Source of the DNA: Centrapalus pauciflorus
Taxonomy: Eukaryota > Streptophyta > Magnoliopsida > Asterales > Asteraceae
Assembly (NCBI GenBank): GCA_020465985.1
Contig: JAANYP010004395.1
Coordinates: forward strand, 1,128,501 to 1,192,500
Direction of reading: 5' to 3'
Length of the DNA: 64,000 nt
Every line of letters starts with the position of its first letter. Position 1 is the first letter of the stretch. The notes under the pieces were generated by a model. It ran no database searches, was not told where the DNA came from, and worked only from the letters and a program-made list of their open reading frames with translations. The position numbers were made by a program, and so were the translations under genes. Positions 12,949 to 27,200 of the stretch are shown here, piece by piece.

Positions 12949-15239
12949 ATATAACAAGATATATAGTCGAATCGAAAGAAACGATAAATGACTTGTCATT
13001 TGTTGTTTTTTTTGTGTGCTTTGACGTGGTCTTGAACCGGGTAATTTTTGACTTGGAAGCATTTAGTTTATTTCCCCCACCTTTTTTTTTATATATATAG
13101 ATGTGGATTTCAGTTGACTGCAGTGCTCCTGAGATGAGGGACTGAGGGAGGAAGGGACAGTGATTAAAAGGAAATTGGTAATTTATTTAGACAATTTTGT
13201 TTAGACATTCATGATTAATACTTGATACATAGAGTCCTCAAATCTTCTAAAGCAAATATCTCCATTTAACTTTTAGTTAATAAAAAATTCTTTTGATTTT
13301 AATAAAATTCTGGTCAATTGATGGATGTTTGATTTTTTTGCAGTAGTTTCTTTCCTCTTTTAAGTCTTAGTAATTACTGCAGCAATTATAAATCAGAATC
13401 ATAGAAATAGAAGCTATGTTGTCAATTAGTTGGGTCATTTATATTTACTCTAAAGAAGTGAGCTATCTATCTTTTGTCATATTTTTGGTGAGGGTAAGCC
13501 ATTTACTCTAAAAAATGATTTGTTAAGAATCTACAAGCCAAAGTCACATGGTGGGCCTTGGAGAAGGATACATACATGCCTTGGATGGTGATTTGGCTGG
13601 GCACATTCTCCCCTTTTGTCTCTCTTATGAACTCAAAACTCCTTGAATAAATCCTTCTTCATTCCTAGACTAAATAGGGGCATCATATCATGTGTACTAT
13701 TAATGATATGACACCAATTCCAATTCCAATTCCAATTCAATCTCTCTCTCTCTCTCTCAATCCATAAAGACTCGCTCACCTTTTGATTGAAGGTCAGTCC
13801 ATTGCCCACTGCCCACTGAATTGGTATTTGTAAAGTTCACGACACACAATCTAACTTGACTTTTATGAAACGCAATCAGGACTTGTCTCTAATGATCGTT
13901 TTACAAACAAGAGTGAATGTGAAACCACATGAAGAAAACACCTCGCACATCAACATGTTTGGCGTCTTACTTAACTCTTGCGAGTTGCGACCCACCTTCA
14001 ATTTTATAAAGCATCAAAAGTTGCCTTTCTGGTTGATAATCAATTGTCGCTTCCCATAATGATTTGCTTAAAAAATGACACCACATATCGACGTTAGACC
14101 CACAAGACATTCATCTATACATTAATGTTGGCATATCACTACCAAGACTGTACGTTGGATGTCTATGTTTGTAATCGTATGTCTAAATACAACAAGACAC
14201 TTGTAAATTCTTTTACAATCATATTGTATCAGAGTCTGCTTATCACCTGTACAACCTTGTCAACTGCACAACGCCCCCATTTTATTATGACCCTCTAAAA
14301 TTATACGGTAGTAAAAAATAAGAATGAGAAGTTAAATGAATCTTGAATTCATCAATAGCCATTGATCCTACTTATCATAATCATCCGTGAAATGGGTTCC
14401 ATTATTTTTCCTACCCCATGTGTTATGTTTTCATTGGTTAAATTGTTTGGTACCCTCTAAAAGCATTTCATAGTTTCAACTCAAAGTTAGAATTAACATT
14501 GTTTTCAAAAATATTAGTTCATTTCTATTTTCTTTAGCTAGCTTCTTTTTATATGAAAAGTATGTATCTATTTCCATTTACCTAATTTATTATTACATAA
14601 AAACTAATAAAATCAGTAGTGATACACACATATAAAAAATGTTTAAATGGTGTATTAAAAAATGTTTACGTGTACATGTTAAACACAAATTCAATATGAT
14701 GTCAAACTAGTGGCCGGCAAAATCCATTGGACAGCTCTAGGTATGCATATTCGAAATTTCATGTTTAAATGACCTATAACCTATTTGTAATTATTGGATA
14801 AAGTCATTAAAATTCATCGGACGACTCTATATTGTATATTCGCTCAACACCAAAAATGACTCGGTATTGAACCAATCGTAAACACCCCAGTCTATATTCA
14901 ATACTACCAACATATATCGATGCCTAGCAACTGAACCTTAATGGCCAAACCCCAAAACATAACTTCAACGTCCACGTCCCTTGTTAAAGATTCAAACCCC
15001 AAAAATGCATAGTGTCCAAAGATAATATATGTTTTTATTTAAATAAGCGTTAAATATGTGTTTTTTTTGTCCAAGTTAAAGATTTTAGTGTAAAACAAAA
15101 TCAATGTCGAAATTCAAAAACTCATAACGTAAAATGGCAATAAATTTACCTTTTAATTTGCATTTATTTCCCGCTTCATTCTCTCACGAAACAAACCATA
15201 GAAACAACACGCTGTTTTCATGAATCTATTTTGATTCGA
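12949..15239. other. Intergenic region between DEX1 and the WD40 gene
   Basis: I see no gene. A (CCAATT)n-like run at about 13715-13738 and a (TC)n tract at about 13741-13758 are present. The rest is AT-rich. It should hold the DEX1 3'UTR and the promoter of the next gene, but no specific sites could be assigned. Confidence 0.5.
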
Positions 15240-18200
15240 ATGATGAAGACAAATCGAAAGCTCAAGAAACCACAAACTTCTTGTTCCGAGGTAATCAGTC
15301 GACATTTTTCAGTTCATCTTGCTCTAATCCGTTTAAAATACCCTGACATTTGATGTAATTTTTATACGAGGGTTTGTTTTCATTTGAAATGCTCAACATG
15401 CAACTCCTTCTAAATGTTTGTTTGTAATTTGAGAAGTGCAGCTCGATTTGGAAGAGATAATTGGACTGACGGTGGCGAACGGCAACGGATTGGCTTCTAG
15501 CGTTTCATATAATAAGTTTGTTTATACGGCAGGATGTGTTGGTGTGCTTTACGACGTCAATTCAGGAACTCAATCACACCTTATTGTGTCCAATCGTTCG
15601 CCCAAGCCTTTGAACTGTGTTGCTGTCTTTCAAGATGGAAGCCACATTGCAGCTGGAGAGGTCTATTTCCAACACAATTCTTCCACACCGTGCTTGGCTT
15701 TTGTAGTATATTAGAGTACTTTACTATATATCCGTAGAGTTTGACTTTTGTGGCTGACTGGGTCTCGCCAGTGTAGTCAATCCATGCTTGACTTTTGTAC
15801 TGGCATGGTGTTAGTATCACCTCTATCCTTGTTAATTCTGTAAGAAAAACTAGTTGAATTGCTGATAAAAAAAACCAATAATTGATAAATAGAGCTCCCT
15901 ATGTTCGACAATTTGAGTCCAGCTGATAACTTTTTCTCATAAAATAGCAACGCCATTTAGCATAAAAACAATAAAGTATTTTTCAAGTTTAACATTCATG
16001 TTTATATGTATATTTGATCTATTTGGATTAGATTGCAAGGAGTAGCTAAAATGTTTCAAAAAAGTTGATGTGTTCTTAATCCTAATTTTTTTTAGAGAGA
16101 AGCCCAATAATGCATAGTTGTGCTTGTAATATGTATTTGAGAAGCAGATGGTGCATCAACACAACTGCATAATGGCATGCATCTAATAACATGATCATAA
16201 ATGTAACTAAAGAAGACTTGAGTTAGAGACCTTGATGGTCCAAAGTATGAAGAAACCCAAATCTAAACATGTTAGAAAAGAGGAGTCAACAATGTGGCCA
16301 TCAATCTTAGACCAGACGAACTTGAGTTTCTTATTGGTAGCTTAATAAATTATCAGTGTCAAATCATATATTATTCTGTGCAAATGTGCAATATATTATT
16401 GGCTAAAATTCTGCATTTCTTACCCAAATAATAGTTAAAGCCAGGCTTTTATATCATGCATGTCTACAGAAATTGAATAGCTGTTTGGGTTTTTGACTGC
16501 TGACTGACTTCTGCAATACTTTTTGGACAAATACATAAAATAAGGTGACGTTTGGTTTGCGGGATTTCAGAGAAACTGGTGGAATTTTCATTTGAAAATC
16601 TCTCTCTTATCATGTTTGGCAAAAAAAAAAAAAAATAGAGTGATTTCATTTTCCTTTAGCATTTCACAATCTTCCATTTTAAGATTTTAGATTTCTTCCC
16701 TACCCCCTTTATTTCAAAATCCCATATCTTTACATTTCGAAATCCGGACCAAATGACAATATTACTTTTATCCTCAACCTAACCACCACCTACCTATACC
16801 TATTGATCTTACCCTACCCTACCAACACCTACCCCATCCCATCCACCCTACCTTACCCTAACTACATATACCAAAACAATAATAACTATCTAACATTACC
16901 TACCTATACCAATCCATTGTACCATACTTTACCGTACCTAACCACCCTACCCCTACCTACCATACCTACCCCATCCCCACCCCGATCCAACAAGACATTG
17001 TATCTTACTCTCACTCATCTTACCTCACCTATATCTACATGTACATACCCACCCCATACTACCCCTTCTCACCCAACCCTACCCACACCACCCCACCCTT
17101 ACCTACCCACCTACCTTTCTCCCACCAATCCCACACCAAATATACATTGTATCATATCCTCACCCATCCTACCTTACCCACATATACCTGTACACACTCA
17201 CCCCACACTACCCCTTCACATCCCAGCACACCTTACCCTACCCATCCACCCCTCTACCTACCTACCACGCTACCCCTACCTATCGACACCTTGCCCACCT
17301 TTTAACATACCTTACCTTACTTCTTGTACACCTACCTGCTTTACCCATATCATTTTTTTTTTTATACATTTGCAAATAAACAAGATTTTACAAATAATTG
17401 AATTTGAAATCCTGCAAACCAAACACACGACATGATTCAAATCTTGTCATATTTGATACCTTGTCATTTTCAAATTCTGTCATATTTAAATCCTGGTATA
17501 TCAAAATCCTGTAATCCAAACGCTACCTTAAGTGTCATACGTTAAGGATTCATCTGAAGGGATAAATTTGTACTAACAAAATGTTTGCAAGTGTAATATT
17601 TCTTTCAGGTCTTAGATAAGAGCTTAAGGGACACTATCTTTTTTCTCCTTTCTTTTTTCATCCATGTCAGCATTCTCCTCAATATACAATATCTGTCTAT
17701 GTTCTTTCCCAATTAGAAGTGTCGGATTCCTCTCTTGGGAGAAACTTGCAAACTGTGAAATACTTACTATAGATTGTCTTATGTAAGTTATGTTACGTCA
17801 ATCACAGTCAGGACATCAACCTGCCATAGTAGTATGGAGCTCTGCAACTTTGGCTCCCGTTTCAGAACTAAAAGGCCATCAATACGGTGTAGCTTGCATG
17901 GCTTTCTCACCTGATGGTCAGTTGAAACAAGTCAGTTATATCTCTAATATTTTTTAAAAATATACTCCCCCTTGTGAAAATCAATGACTAATATTTGAAA
18001 ACATCCAGCTAAACATCTGGTGGCGGTTGGAGTCCCTCAAGATGGATACCTATGCCTTTGGGATTGGAGAAATGGGATACTGATTAAGAAACTGAAAGCA
18101 TGTTCTTCTTTTTCTTCTGTGGCATCTGTTAGCTTTTCAGCAGATGCAAATTTCATCTTTACTGCTGGAAAGAGGCATTTGAAGATATGGACAATTGGAT

Positions 18201-21200
18201 TGCCTACAAAATCACGAGCTAAAAGCGAGGCCATATCATTACCGATGCATGGAAAGACTGTTAATCTTGGTCAGCACAAAGGATGTACATTTATAGATAT
18301 TACATCTCTCCTCAAGATAAATGGGAATCTAGCTGATGGCAAGGGTGGTAACCTCATACCTGTTTATGCATTAACAGACTCAGGTAGATGGTTAGCATTG
18401 CCTTTTCAAGTTTTCATGGATTTTATCCGTCTTGTTAGTGTTTGCATACCTAATATATTTTCTCTTTGGTTTCAGGTGTTTTATGTGTTCTCCATTGTGG
18501 GTTGACAATTACACATTCAGTGGATCTAAAGGTAAATGCTATGGCATGTAAATCCACACACAAGATTTTCGGATTCCTGGCTCAGTTTAGCTTTATGGTT
18601 TTAGAACCGATCAGTTAACCAAAAAAGCATAATATAAATTTATTTTATATTTTTATATGTTATATTCTTATCATTTAAGTTCATTAATTTATCTTATTTT
18701 ATGTCTTTTCGTAGTATATGTAATATAATTAAAATGATCAATTCTTTTAGGTAGTAACTATAAATAGCTTACTTTAGATGAATATGCTTATTTTAATATT
18801 TGAACTTTCATCAGCCACCTCTGGTTTATTGTAATTCTCACTCCCTATATTTGTTTTTTGTGTAGATTTTGGTTTGTTATTTTGTTTCGATTTCCTTCTT
18901 TTGACTTTAAATATACACAGTAAATTGATAAGAGGTGCATAAGTGGAATTTCTATTTGTAATCAACTAGTCATCATCAAAAGATGGTTAATAGACTATGC
19001 ACATAACTAAGCCGAAAAAACAATTCACCAATTAAATTTTTTTTTGCCGTTTGGCTTTGGTTCAAGAAATTGTAAACCGAATTATTTGGTTAACCTACAG
19101 AAACTTATTTTTTTGGTTTAGTCACCGTGAACATCCTTATGAATGTCCATAATCTTGGTCGTTGAACTTATGTATTATACACGTGATTATAGAAAAAGTA
19201 GCAAATGTGAGATGATTGATCCCATTTATTGTTGTTTGAGAATCAACTTGATTGTGTATTTGATTGATCCCATCGCGTATTCGCGTAAGGTTCTGGGATA
19301 GTCACCCTGTTACTATCAAACTAGGGAGTAATAAACGACTAGGCAAATATACATATCATGCACTAGTATAGTAGCGAGAATTATTAGATATTGTGATAGG
19401 GAATTATAAGAAGTATATTCTAGAAAGGAGTATATTAGTAATTAGTTAGTTGGACAGCTCTATAAATAAAGTGGAAAGGAATGTGATGTGGGTAAAAAGA
19501 GTATTGTTTAGAATCTGTTAGGCTCATTGCTTGTAAGCTTTGAGAGAGGCTCCAACATTTGGTTGTGAGAGAGGGTAAATCCCTGGCCAATCATTCTGAT
19601 TGTATGCCAATTTCTGCATTTCTATTAATCGAATTCAACAATCTATCTTCTATAATTCATCATTCTTCCTAATTGAATTTCACAATCTGTATCATATTGC
19701 ATTCCACTAGGACTAGCGTCTCCTCCTACTCAATTGTGATTATCATTTAGCCGAAACTATGATTGATGGATTAAACTAATGATAGCAAATAAATAAATTA
19801 AAACAGCTAGAAGTACGATACAATAGCAGATATGAATATGAAGAAATCAAAAGAACAACAATATTCACATAGACTGAACCCTAGTTCTGCATAACAATTA
19901 ATTATAATACAGATACAGTAATGATGATCGGAGAATCCTAGGTAGACTGGGCTTCCTGGTCAGGTGCTTTAAAGTTTGAACCTACAGCTATTGAAAAGCC
20001 ACACAAGAGTTAGTCATCCACCACTGCATGGGGCACATTAATTCCAATTCAATAATTAGTTTTAAATGATATCTGATCGGTGAAGTGTGAAGCTTATGGT
20101 CATATGATCCATACCAACTACACTAATGATCATTTACATGTACCTGGAAATATAACCAGTTTGGGTTGCAATGAATCGAGTCCCAAGTCTGAGTTCTCAT
20201 CTCAAGCCATAGATATTCAAATATATGAACACTACAGATGAGTAATACTAAACAAACTGTCAGCCAACATGCTATGGCAGAATTACTCATGAAATATGTA
20301 AAAAACATAGACAAAGTTATATGCCGTAGTCAGGGTAAAAACAAACTATGAAATTAGACAGAGATAGAAACAATGAAATCCACAATGAAGAACAAAATAA
20401 TAGATAATGATAAACAAATTAATTGCAATGATTCATGCCTTTCACCGGCTTTAATCTTGGCTTCAGATTTTCAGAATGGCTCTAGAACTCGTACAGACAC
20501 AACCTTAGACATGAACATACGTGAATATCAGTCTAGCCTTCTAGGGTTAGCATAAATGTGTTCTCTATATTCTTCTTCGTCTAACATGATATATATTGGG
20601 CTCATACTATAGTGACTCTGTCATGTTGCATAATAGATCAAAACCGGCCCACAAGGTAACAAATCTCCTATGGAAATCTGTAAAACAAATATTCATATTA
20701 AAACAAGCTATAATGATAGCAATATCACTGTAAAACATATACCTTTAGCTCCTTATGGCGATAATGCGATATTAGTCCTTTGTGCACATAATACAGATAG
20801 TCCCCAAGGGCTCTAAGATCAAAATAATCAGTTAGTTTATTCTTTTAACTATTTCTTTCAACATACAGTGAAAGAATGTTTACAATCTCTTCCTCATCTA
20901 TTTCTGAAGTTCCTTTGATTTCATAATCTCTATCACATTCTACATCAGAATGTTTCCAATGTTCTCTAAATGAATAGGAGGATTGGTTGTGAGTTATGAT
21001 TCAAGGATAGAATAACAAGTAAAGTAAAGAGATGCTTAAATATGAGACGACTTAATATACATAACTGGATGCCATAAACAAAATGGAGGGGAGAAACTTT
21101 TTCTGTAATCTATATTTTCCACTGATTTGGATTTGATTCTAGTAGTTATGCAGATGAGAGATGATTTAGCTAAAGGATGGATTGAATTGGTTCCTTGGAT

Positions 21201-24200
21201 GACAATTACAAAATAAACATTTCTGAGGAAAGATTATCCTCTTTGACATAAATTATATTCACTCATGCGATATATTCATGTCATGCAAATCTTAAAATGC
21301 TGGCATGTACCTCTTCACCATTCTTGTCTAATGCCTGTTTTTTTCTGTTGCATCTTAAGGAGTAAACTGTTGCAAATGAGGTGTGTTTGAGATTTGGATT
21401 TTGCCTTCATAACTTTTTTAAACAATTTTCCACGTGTTTACCTATTTTATCATATACAACTGTTAGGTTGGGAAAGGCTATGCGTTATCCGCATCAAAAG
21501 AGTTGATTGCTTGTGCATGTAATAATGGAGTGGTAAAATTGTACACGGTTGGTTCTCTTGAATATGCTGGAATCTTACATTACAGTGAAGACAAACAAAG
21601 CAAGAATACAATTGATACCCACCACCAGTCCAAAGTCTCTCAAGAAGGAAATCAGCAACTGCCCACCTTTCCGGATGCAATAGCTTGTCAGTTCTCTAGC
21701 GCAGAAAAGCTAGGTAAGATACTTCACTCTATTGATTAGGGATTTGAAATTCCTTTAAGAATTAAGATTATCCGACAATAGTCTAGAGGCAGGCTACTCA
21801 GTAATGCCTTGATGTCTTTCATTTGCCTTTTTATTTTCTATTAGGCTAAATGCGTAAAATAGAACCTACTTTCGTATTTTAACAGTTCCTAGCAACACAC
21901 TCTATTTATTTGTTGCCGTTCTTAGTTTATGCTTTCATGTGTTTACCATTTATAGCAATACCTTTTAGATTGAATGCGTAAATAAAATCTACTTTCACAT
22001 TTTACAATTTATAAATTTTTTATTATGTCACATATTGCTATAAACGTGAGTTTTTGTAGACTATAAAGAATGTTGCTATGAATGTTAAAAGAGTGTTGCA
22101 GTAAACATTAAAAAAATTGAAGTCGGTTTTTACACACATTCAAGATTTCAAGACAACAAATATTACTGTCTATACATCCTGAAGTTTAAGTAAGATATCA
22201 TGAATTATGTTAAGCCTTTCTATCTTTTGCAGTGGTGGTTTACAGAGATCACAGTCTCTATATTTGGAACATTCACGGTAAATACAAGGTATTGTTCAGT
22301 ATTTCATTGATTAGTTTTGAAAACCTTACTTCTGATTCCTTTTTAGTTGGTATTTAGTTGTTGCTGACTAGTGCTGTACCAACATTTATATTGAAAATCT
22401 ATAAAGGGCTAATTGCAAGACATAGAAACATACTTTCTTTTACCCATTTTAACAATGTACTTACATTATTCTTCTGTTTTTAGCAAGATGACTTAAAGTC
22501 TAGAAAGATGATGATGTGGCATTGGTTGCTTCCATGTCATATGTGATCTTCAAGACTGCAACATGTACAGCCATGCTGGCATGGAATTTTAAGATTATTT
22601 TTATTAATTCATTAAAAATTAAATTATTATTATCTAGTTATTTAGAAAGCAAGATTGTGTGTTTTTTCACTCCCTTTTCAATTGCTTTAGATTACTAGTG
22701 CCCCACATTGCAAGGGAGGGTTGTTGATCGCAAGAGGTGATTGCAGGGCCAGAGGCGGGTGAGAGGGGGTTGCAGGGGAGGGGGTGGTTTATAGCTTACA
22801 TTAAATTTTAGTTTTGATTTTTGAAAGTTTATATGTAAACAAATGTAAATGCCACATCATATCATATGCCATGTGGAAGCCACATATGCATTAAAATGAC
22901 AAACTAGATGCCATGTAGATCACATATTGTTCTATATAGTATAAAAATGCAATTACATTGATTATCATGAGTAAATAAAAGTAATAAGTGTAACTGTAAA
23001 GCACGTTGCCGTTTCATGCAATTTTCTCATCTACAAATTATGACAACTCATTGCAATGATCAATTTCGTCAGTAATAAATGTAAGTTAGTTGCTATTTCA
23101 TATAGTTTTCTCATCTACAAATTATGACAACTCAATGATCAATTTTGTTTTTTATTTAGGCTACGAAATGTTGTATGCTAGTTTCACATAGTGCCTGCAT
23201 ATGGGATATCAAGAACCTTGCATGCGAAAACATGCATGATCCTTCTCTTGCATGTGTTGCTAGAGGTTGCACTGGTGGAGTTTCCTTTGCAACATGTTCA
23301 GCAGATGGTACAATTAGGCTATGGGATCTTGCGTTGCAGTTTGTATCACCCGAGAGTAGGTCCACTCCCACTACAGGTCAACATCATCTCATTAATGAAC
23401 CACTTGCCACTTTCTGTTTAGGTAACATCATGTTTCTAACGGTTTTACTTCAGAGTATCTGAATTTTGTGGTATCTAGTCATTGATTCATTCATTCTTTC
23501 TCTCTGCAGTAGGTGCTGGGACTTTTGAACGTGAATCGGTTGTGTCAGGTGTTATCACTCAAGGGTATCGATCTATGGCAGTTAGTTCAGATGGAAAGCA
23601 CCTTGCTGCTGGTGATTCCAATGGAAACCTTCATATCTTTAACTTAAACACATATGATTATACATGCATCCAGGTTTGGTTTTTGTCCAAAAAAAAACTT
23701 GTTTACCAGTTTTCATCTATGCATTTTCTGCACTTAATCACATCGATCGGCTATGTGTGCAGGATGTTCATGAAGCAGATATATTGTCCTTGAATTTCAA
23801 CTTGCCAGTCAAGTGGAGAATTAATAGAAGGGAGGATTTAGAAAGCTACTACTTTCTAGCTACTGGTGGACGGGATAGAATGATACATCTTTTTGATGTA
23901 AACAGGTTTCACTCGTGTCATTTTTATCCTTGATGGATAATCGAGTTGCATTTTTCATTATTTTGAATCTTTATTGCATTCTATGATCTCAGGAATTTTG
24001 ATCTGGTTGCAAGTGTCAATGATCATTCAGCTCCTGTGACTTTCGTACAAGTCACTGGAAATGGCCGCAAGATTATCAGTTGTAGTTCTGATAGGTTAGT
24101 TTCTTTACTGCTGTTGAAAAGTTATGAAGATGTTAGCATTGTACACCTACAGTGCTGAAATAAATAATTTGTTAATTAGAGAAAACAATTATTCAACTAT

Positions 24201-27200
24201 GAGCAAGTCTAGAACACCCTCAATTGGGATTTTGGCTTCCAGTGCTCATTACACTTTCGAAGGTTCGAGTGGATGACAAGTAAGAAAAGAAAAGGACAAG
24301 ACTAGGTAAAAATGAGGGTCTCTACTCCGGGTGTATAAGGTAGACTGGTATATATATGTAATTTTCTCATTGAGAAATGCATCACTTGTATGGGGATACC
24401 ATTTGAGGCAGGGAGTACAATTTATTGTTATTCTGGATGATTGGTATAGAATTGCTAAACTTTTCTGGATTGCCTACAGCGATTTAATATATCTTTTGTT
24501 CATGAAGGTCCCTAATCTCTCGTGATGTTATCGGAAGGGGGAAAGATTATAATATTTCCTATTCACATCAGAAAAAGGCATTTCATGGAACCGTGTATGA
24601 TATAGCCATTGATCCAACAACAGAGACTGCTGTTACATTGGGACAGGCAAGTAGATTTTAATTACTATTTTAGTGAGGAGATGGAAATTGAAGACTTGAA
24701 ATGTGTATTAGATCATCCAAAAATATATACATATAATAAATGTTGGATTCTAAAACAATTAGCCAAAGTTTTGTACAAAGCAATCGAAAGAGTGGAGTCA
24801 CTTTGGGTTTACAAGTTTTTTGTCATGTGATGATGGCCTTAATTCTCAATGAGATGGACATGGATCTTAATGTAGTCATTTCTTTTCATTTCTTATCAAA
24901 ATGAAGAGAATTAAATGCTTGGAAAGAGTAGGGGTTTTCCTTGTTTATGTGCTAATAATTAATAACTACCTATATCATGAAGTTAATTTGATACTATAGG
25001 ATAAGACGATAAATGTGTTTGACGTTGCTGTGGGGAAAGTAATTCGATCATTTAAGCAGGGAGAGGATTTTGGGAACCCAATAAAAGTAAGTATTTTCTT
25101 ATATGTTCAGCATAGCATCGGTGTCACTTGACCTGGATCGAAGTTGATCTGATTTGCTAACAAATTTGCTCCTCAGATTGCTCTAGACCCAAGTTGTAGC
25201 TACGTGATGTGCTCTTATGCTGATAGGTCTATTTGCATGTACGATCTTGTTTGTGGCAAAATGGTTGCACGTGCAATGGGGCATGGTGAAGCCATTAACG
25301 GGATCATATTTTTACCTGACTGCAAGCATGTGGTTTCCGTGAGTATTTAATATAAATAACGTATTCCTGTTTCCTTTATTCATTTTGCTTACCATCAACT
25401 TAATTGATATCCTCAGGTAGGAAGTGATGGTTGTATATTTGTTTGGAAAGTGCCTACACTTTTTACATCAAGGATGTTGCAAAGGATTAATGAAAATTCT
25501 TCTCCGTTGTCCCCGAGTACTGTTGATCAGTGCACAGCTGTGAATCAAATTAAATTTTACAAAGAAAATTATCTCAGATCGCAACACATGGGTACAGGAG
25601 TGCTTTGCGATGGAAAATGTCATCAAGAGACATCAACATTCAAATTTAGTGTATCCAGACTTCCACATTGGGCGAAATCAAAAGTTACAATTCCTTTCAG
25701 TATCCCCATGGACCCTGTATCATTTGAGGTACAGACATAAATATCTATGGACACATACAAAAAAGAATCAAAGGTTAAATAGATTTCTCCTAATGGCTTT
25801 TCTGTGTTTCTCTCTGCCTCTCCAGTACCAGGTGGTTGAACAAGAACATTCTCCCACAAAATCAAGTAGTGAGGGAAATGCTTCATTGAACCACACATTA
25901 CTTACGCCATCCAACCATAATACAGACTCAAGGAATAGACTTTCTCGAAGATGGTCTAGTTCATCTGGTCCTAGTAATAATAAAGATTTAACTACTCAAG
26001 GAATTTGCAGGTATTGATTATTAGATGAAAATTTTCTGGAAGAGTATCCAATTGATTTATTGTGGGTTAAAATTAAAATCTGCTGCAGGAGCTTTGGATT
26101 GGACAAGCGCTGGTTCACCATTCATACTGTATGTTCGGATCTTTTAAATTCTCCCGAGGTTTACACCATGATGGAACGAGTGGTGCCCTTGTCTTCAGAT
26201 TTATGTAAGGCCAAACAAAACTTCTTGTTGCATTGTCCCTTTAAATTAGTCCCTGTGATGGTAGTCTAGTTTGGGGACACGGAATCCATACTTGAGGTTC
26301 AGGGTTCAAACCCTGCACATGTCCTTTAACCATAGATTACACGATTTACCTCATTCATGTTGGCCGTGGAAATGGTCAGTGGGGGCCCCCAGAGGGTGGG
26401 CTCCCACCCCATCCCACCCCGCCCCTCTTCTTTTCTATTGTCCTGTTAATTAGTATTCTTTATTGTAATAAACAACCATTGTACCCTTGCAAATATAAGA
26501 ACCAAACGGCGATTGTTCTCGAAAGTTATGGTGTTTGCGAAAAATACGAGGGTGTTGTTGTAGTTACTTAAATAATTTAGGGAATTTATGATTGTTTATA
26601 TGGATTTTTTTTCATTTTTAAGTTTAGCAACAATAACATAAACGGGAAAAAGTATAGTGATTAAAACGTGTATGCGAAAAAGTTTAGTGGCCTAGGTGGA
26701 ACATTTAGAAAACTGTCTTGAAATTCAATGACCTTAACCTTAATCACATTGATTTTGTGTTACCAATAACTCAATACTTTTAACTCATTGTTTCCTACTG
26801 GGGAAAAAATAAAGATGAGTCTTCAGAGTCAAACCTTTTGTCAGCTTGACCTCAAAAGTCAAATGTGCCTACAAAGGAATATCCTGCATGTTACCTATGC
26901 AGCCATGCACAAGCTAAAAGCCTAAGAGCTATGAAAGATTTTATAAGTTGCAGTGTTTCTCTTGTTCGATGAAACGTGTTCTTCATATTAGGTCATTCTG
27001 ATTGATCCAAAATGACCCTAAAGTTTATGGTTGTTAACACCACTTATATTTCCTACACTGTTGACTTTTTTGCAGCACAAGATCCTGCTTTAGAGGCAAC
27101 TGACATCGAGTCTGTGAAACATTCTTTCAAATCTTATGATGGCAACCACAAAGTTGGGCATGCTGCGGATGTTAATGTTCAAATTGAATCTAATGATTCT

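Noticed and set aside
13741..13758. A promoter GAGA-type element for the WD40 gene
   Set aside because: The TC run lies 1.5 kb upstream of the start, with no other sign of a promoter.
16803..17435. A 210-codon open frame rich in Pro, Thr and Tyr
   Set aside because: It is a by-product of the G-poor C-rich minisatellite in an intron. Parallel frames are open as well, and no conserved domain is seen.
26303..26313. A functional tRNA gene in WD40 intron 17
   Set aside because: Only box A- and B-like motifs are present. A full cloverleaf with paired acceptor arms could not be drawn, so a SINE is more likely.
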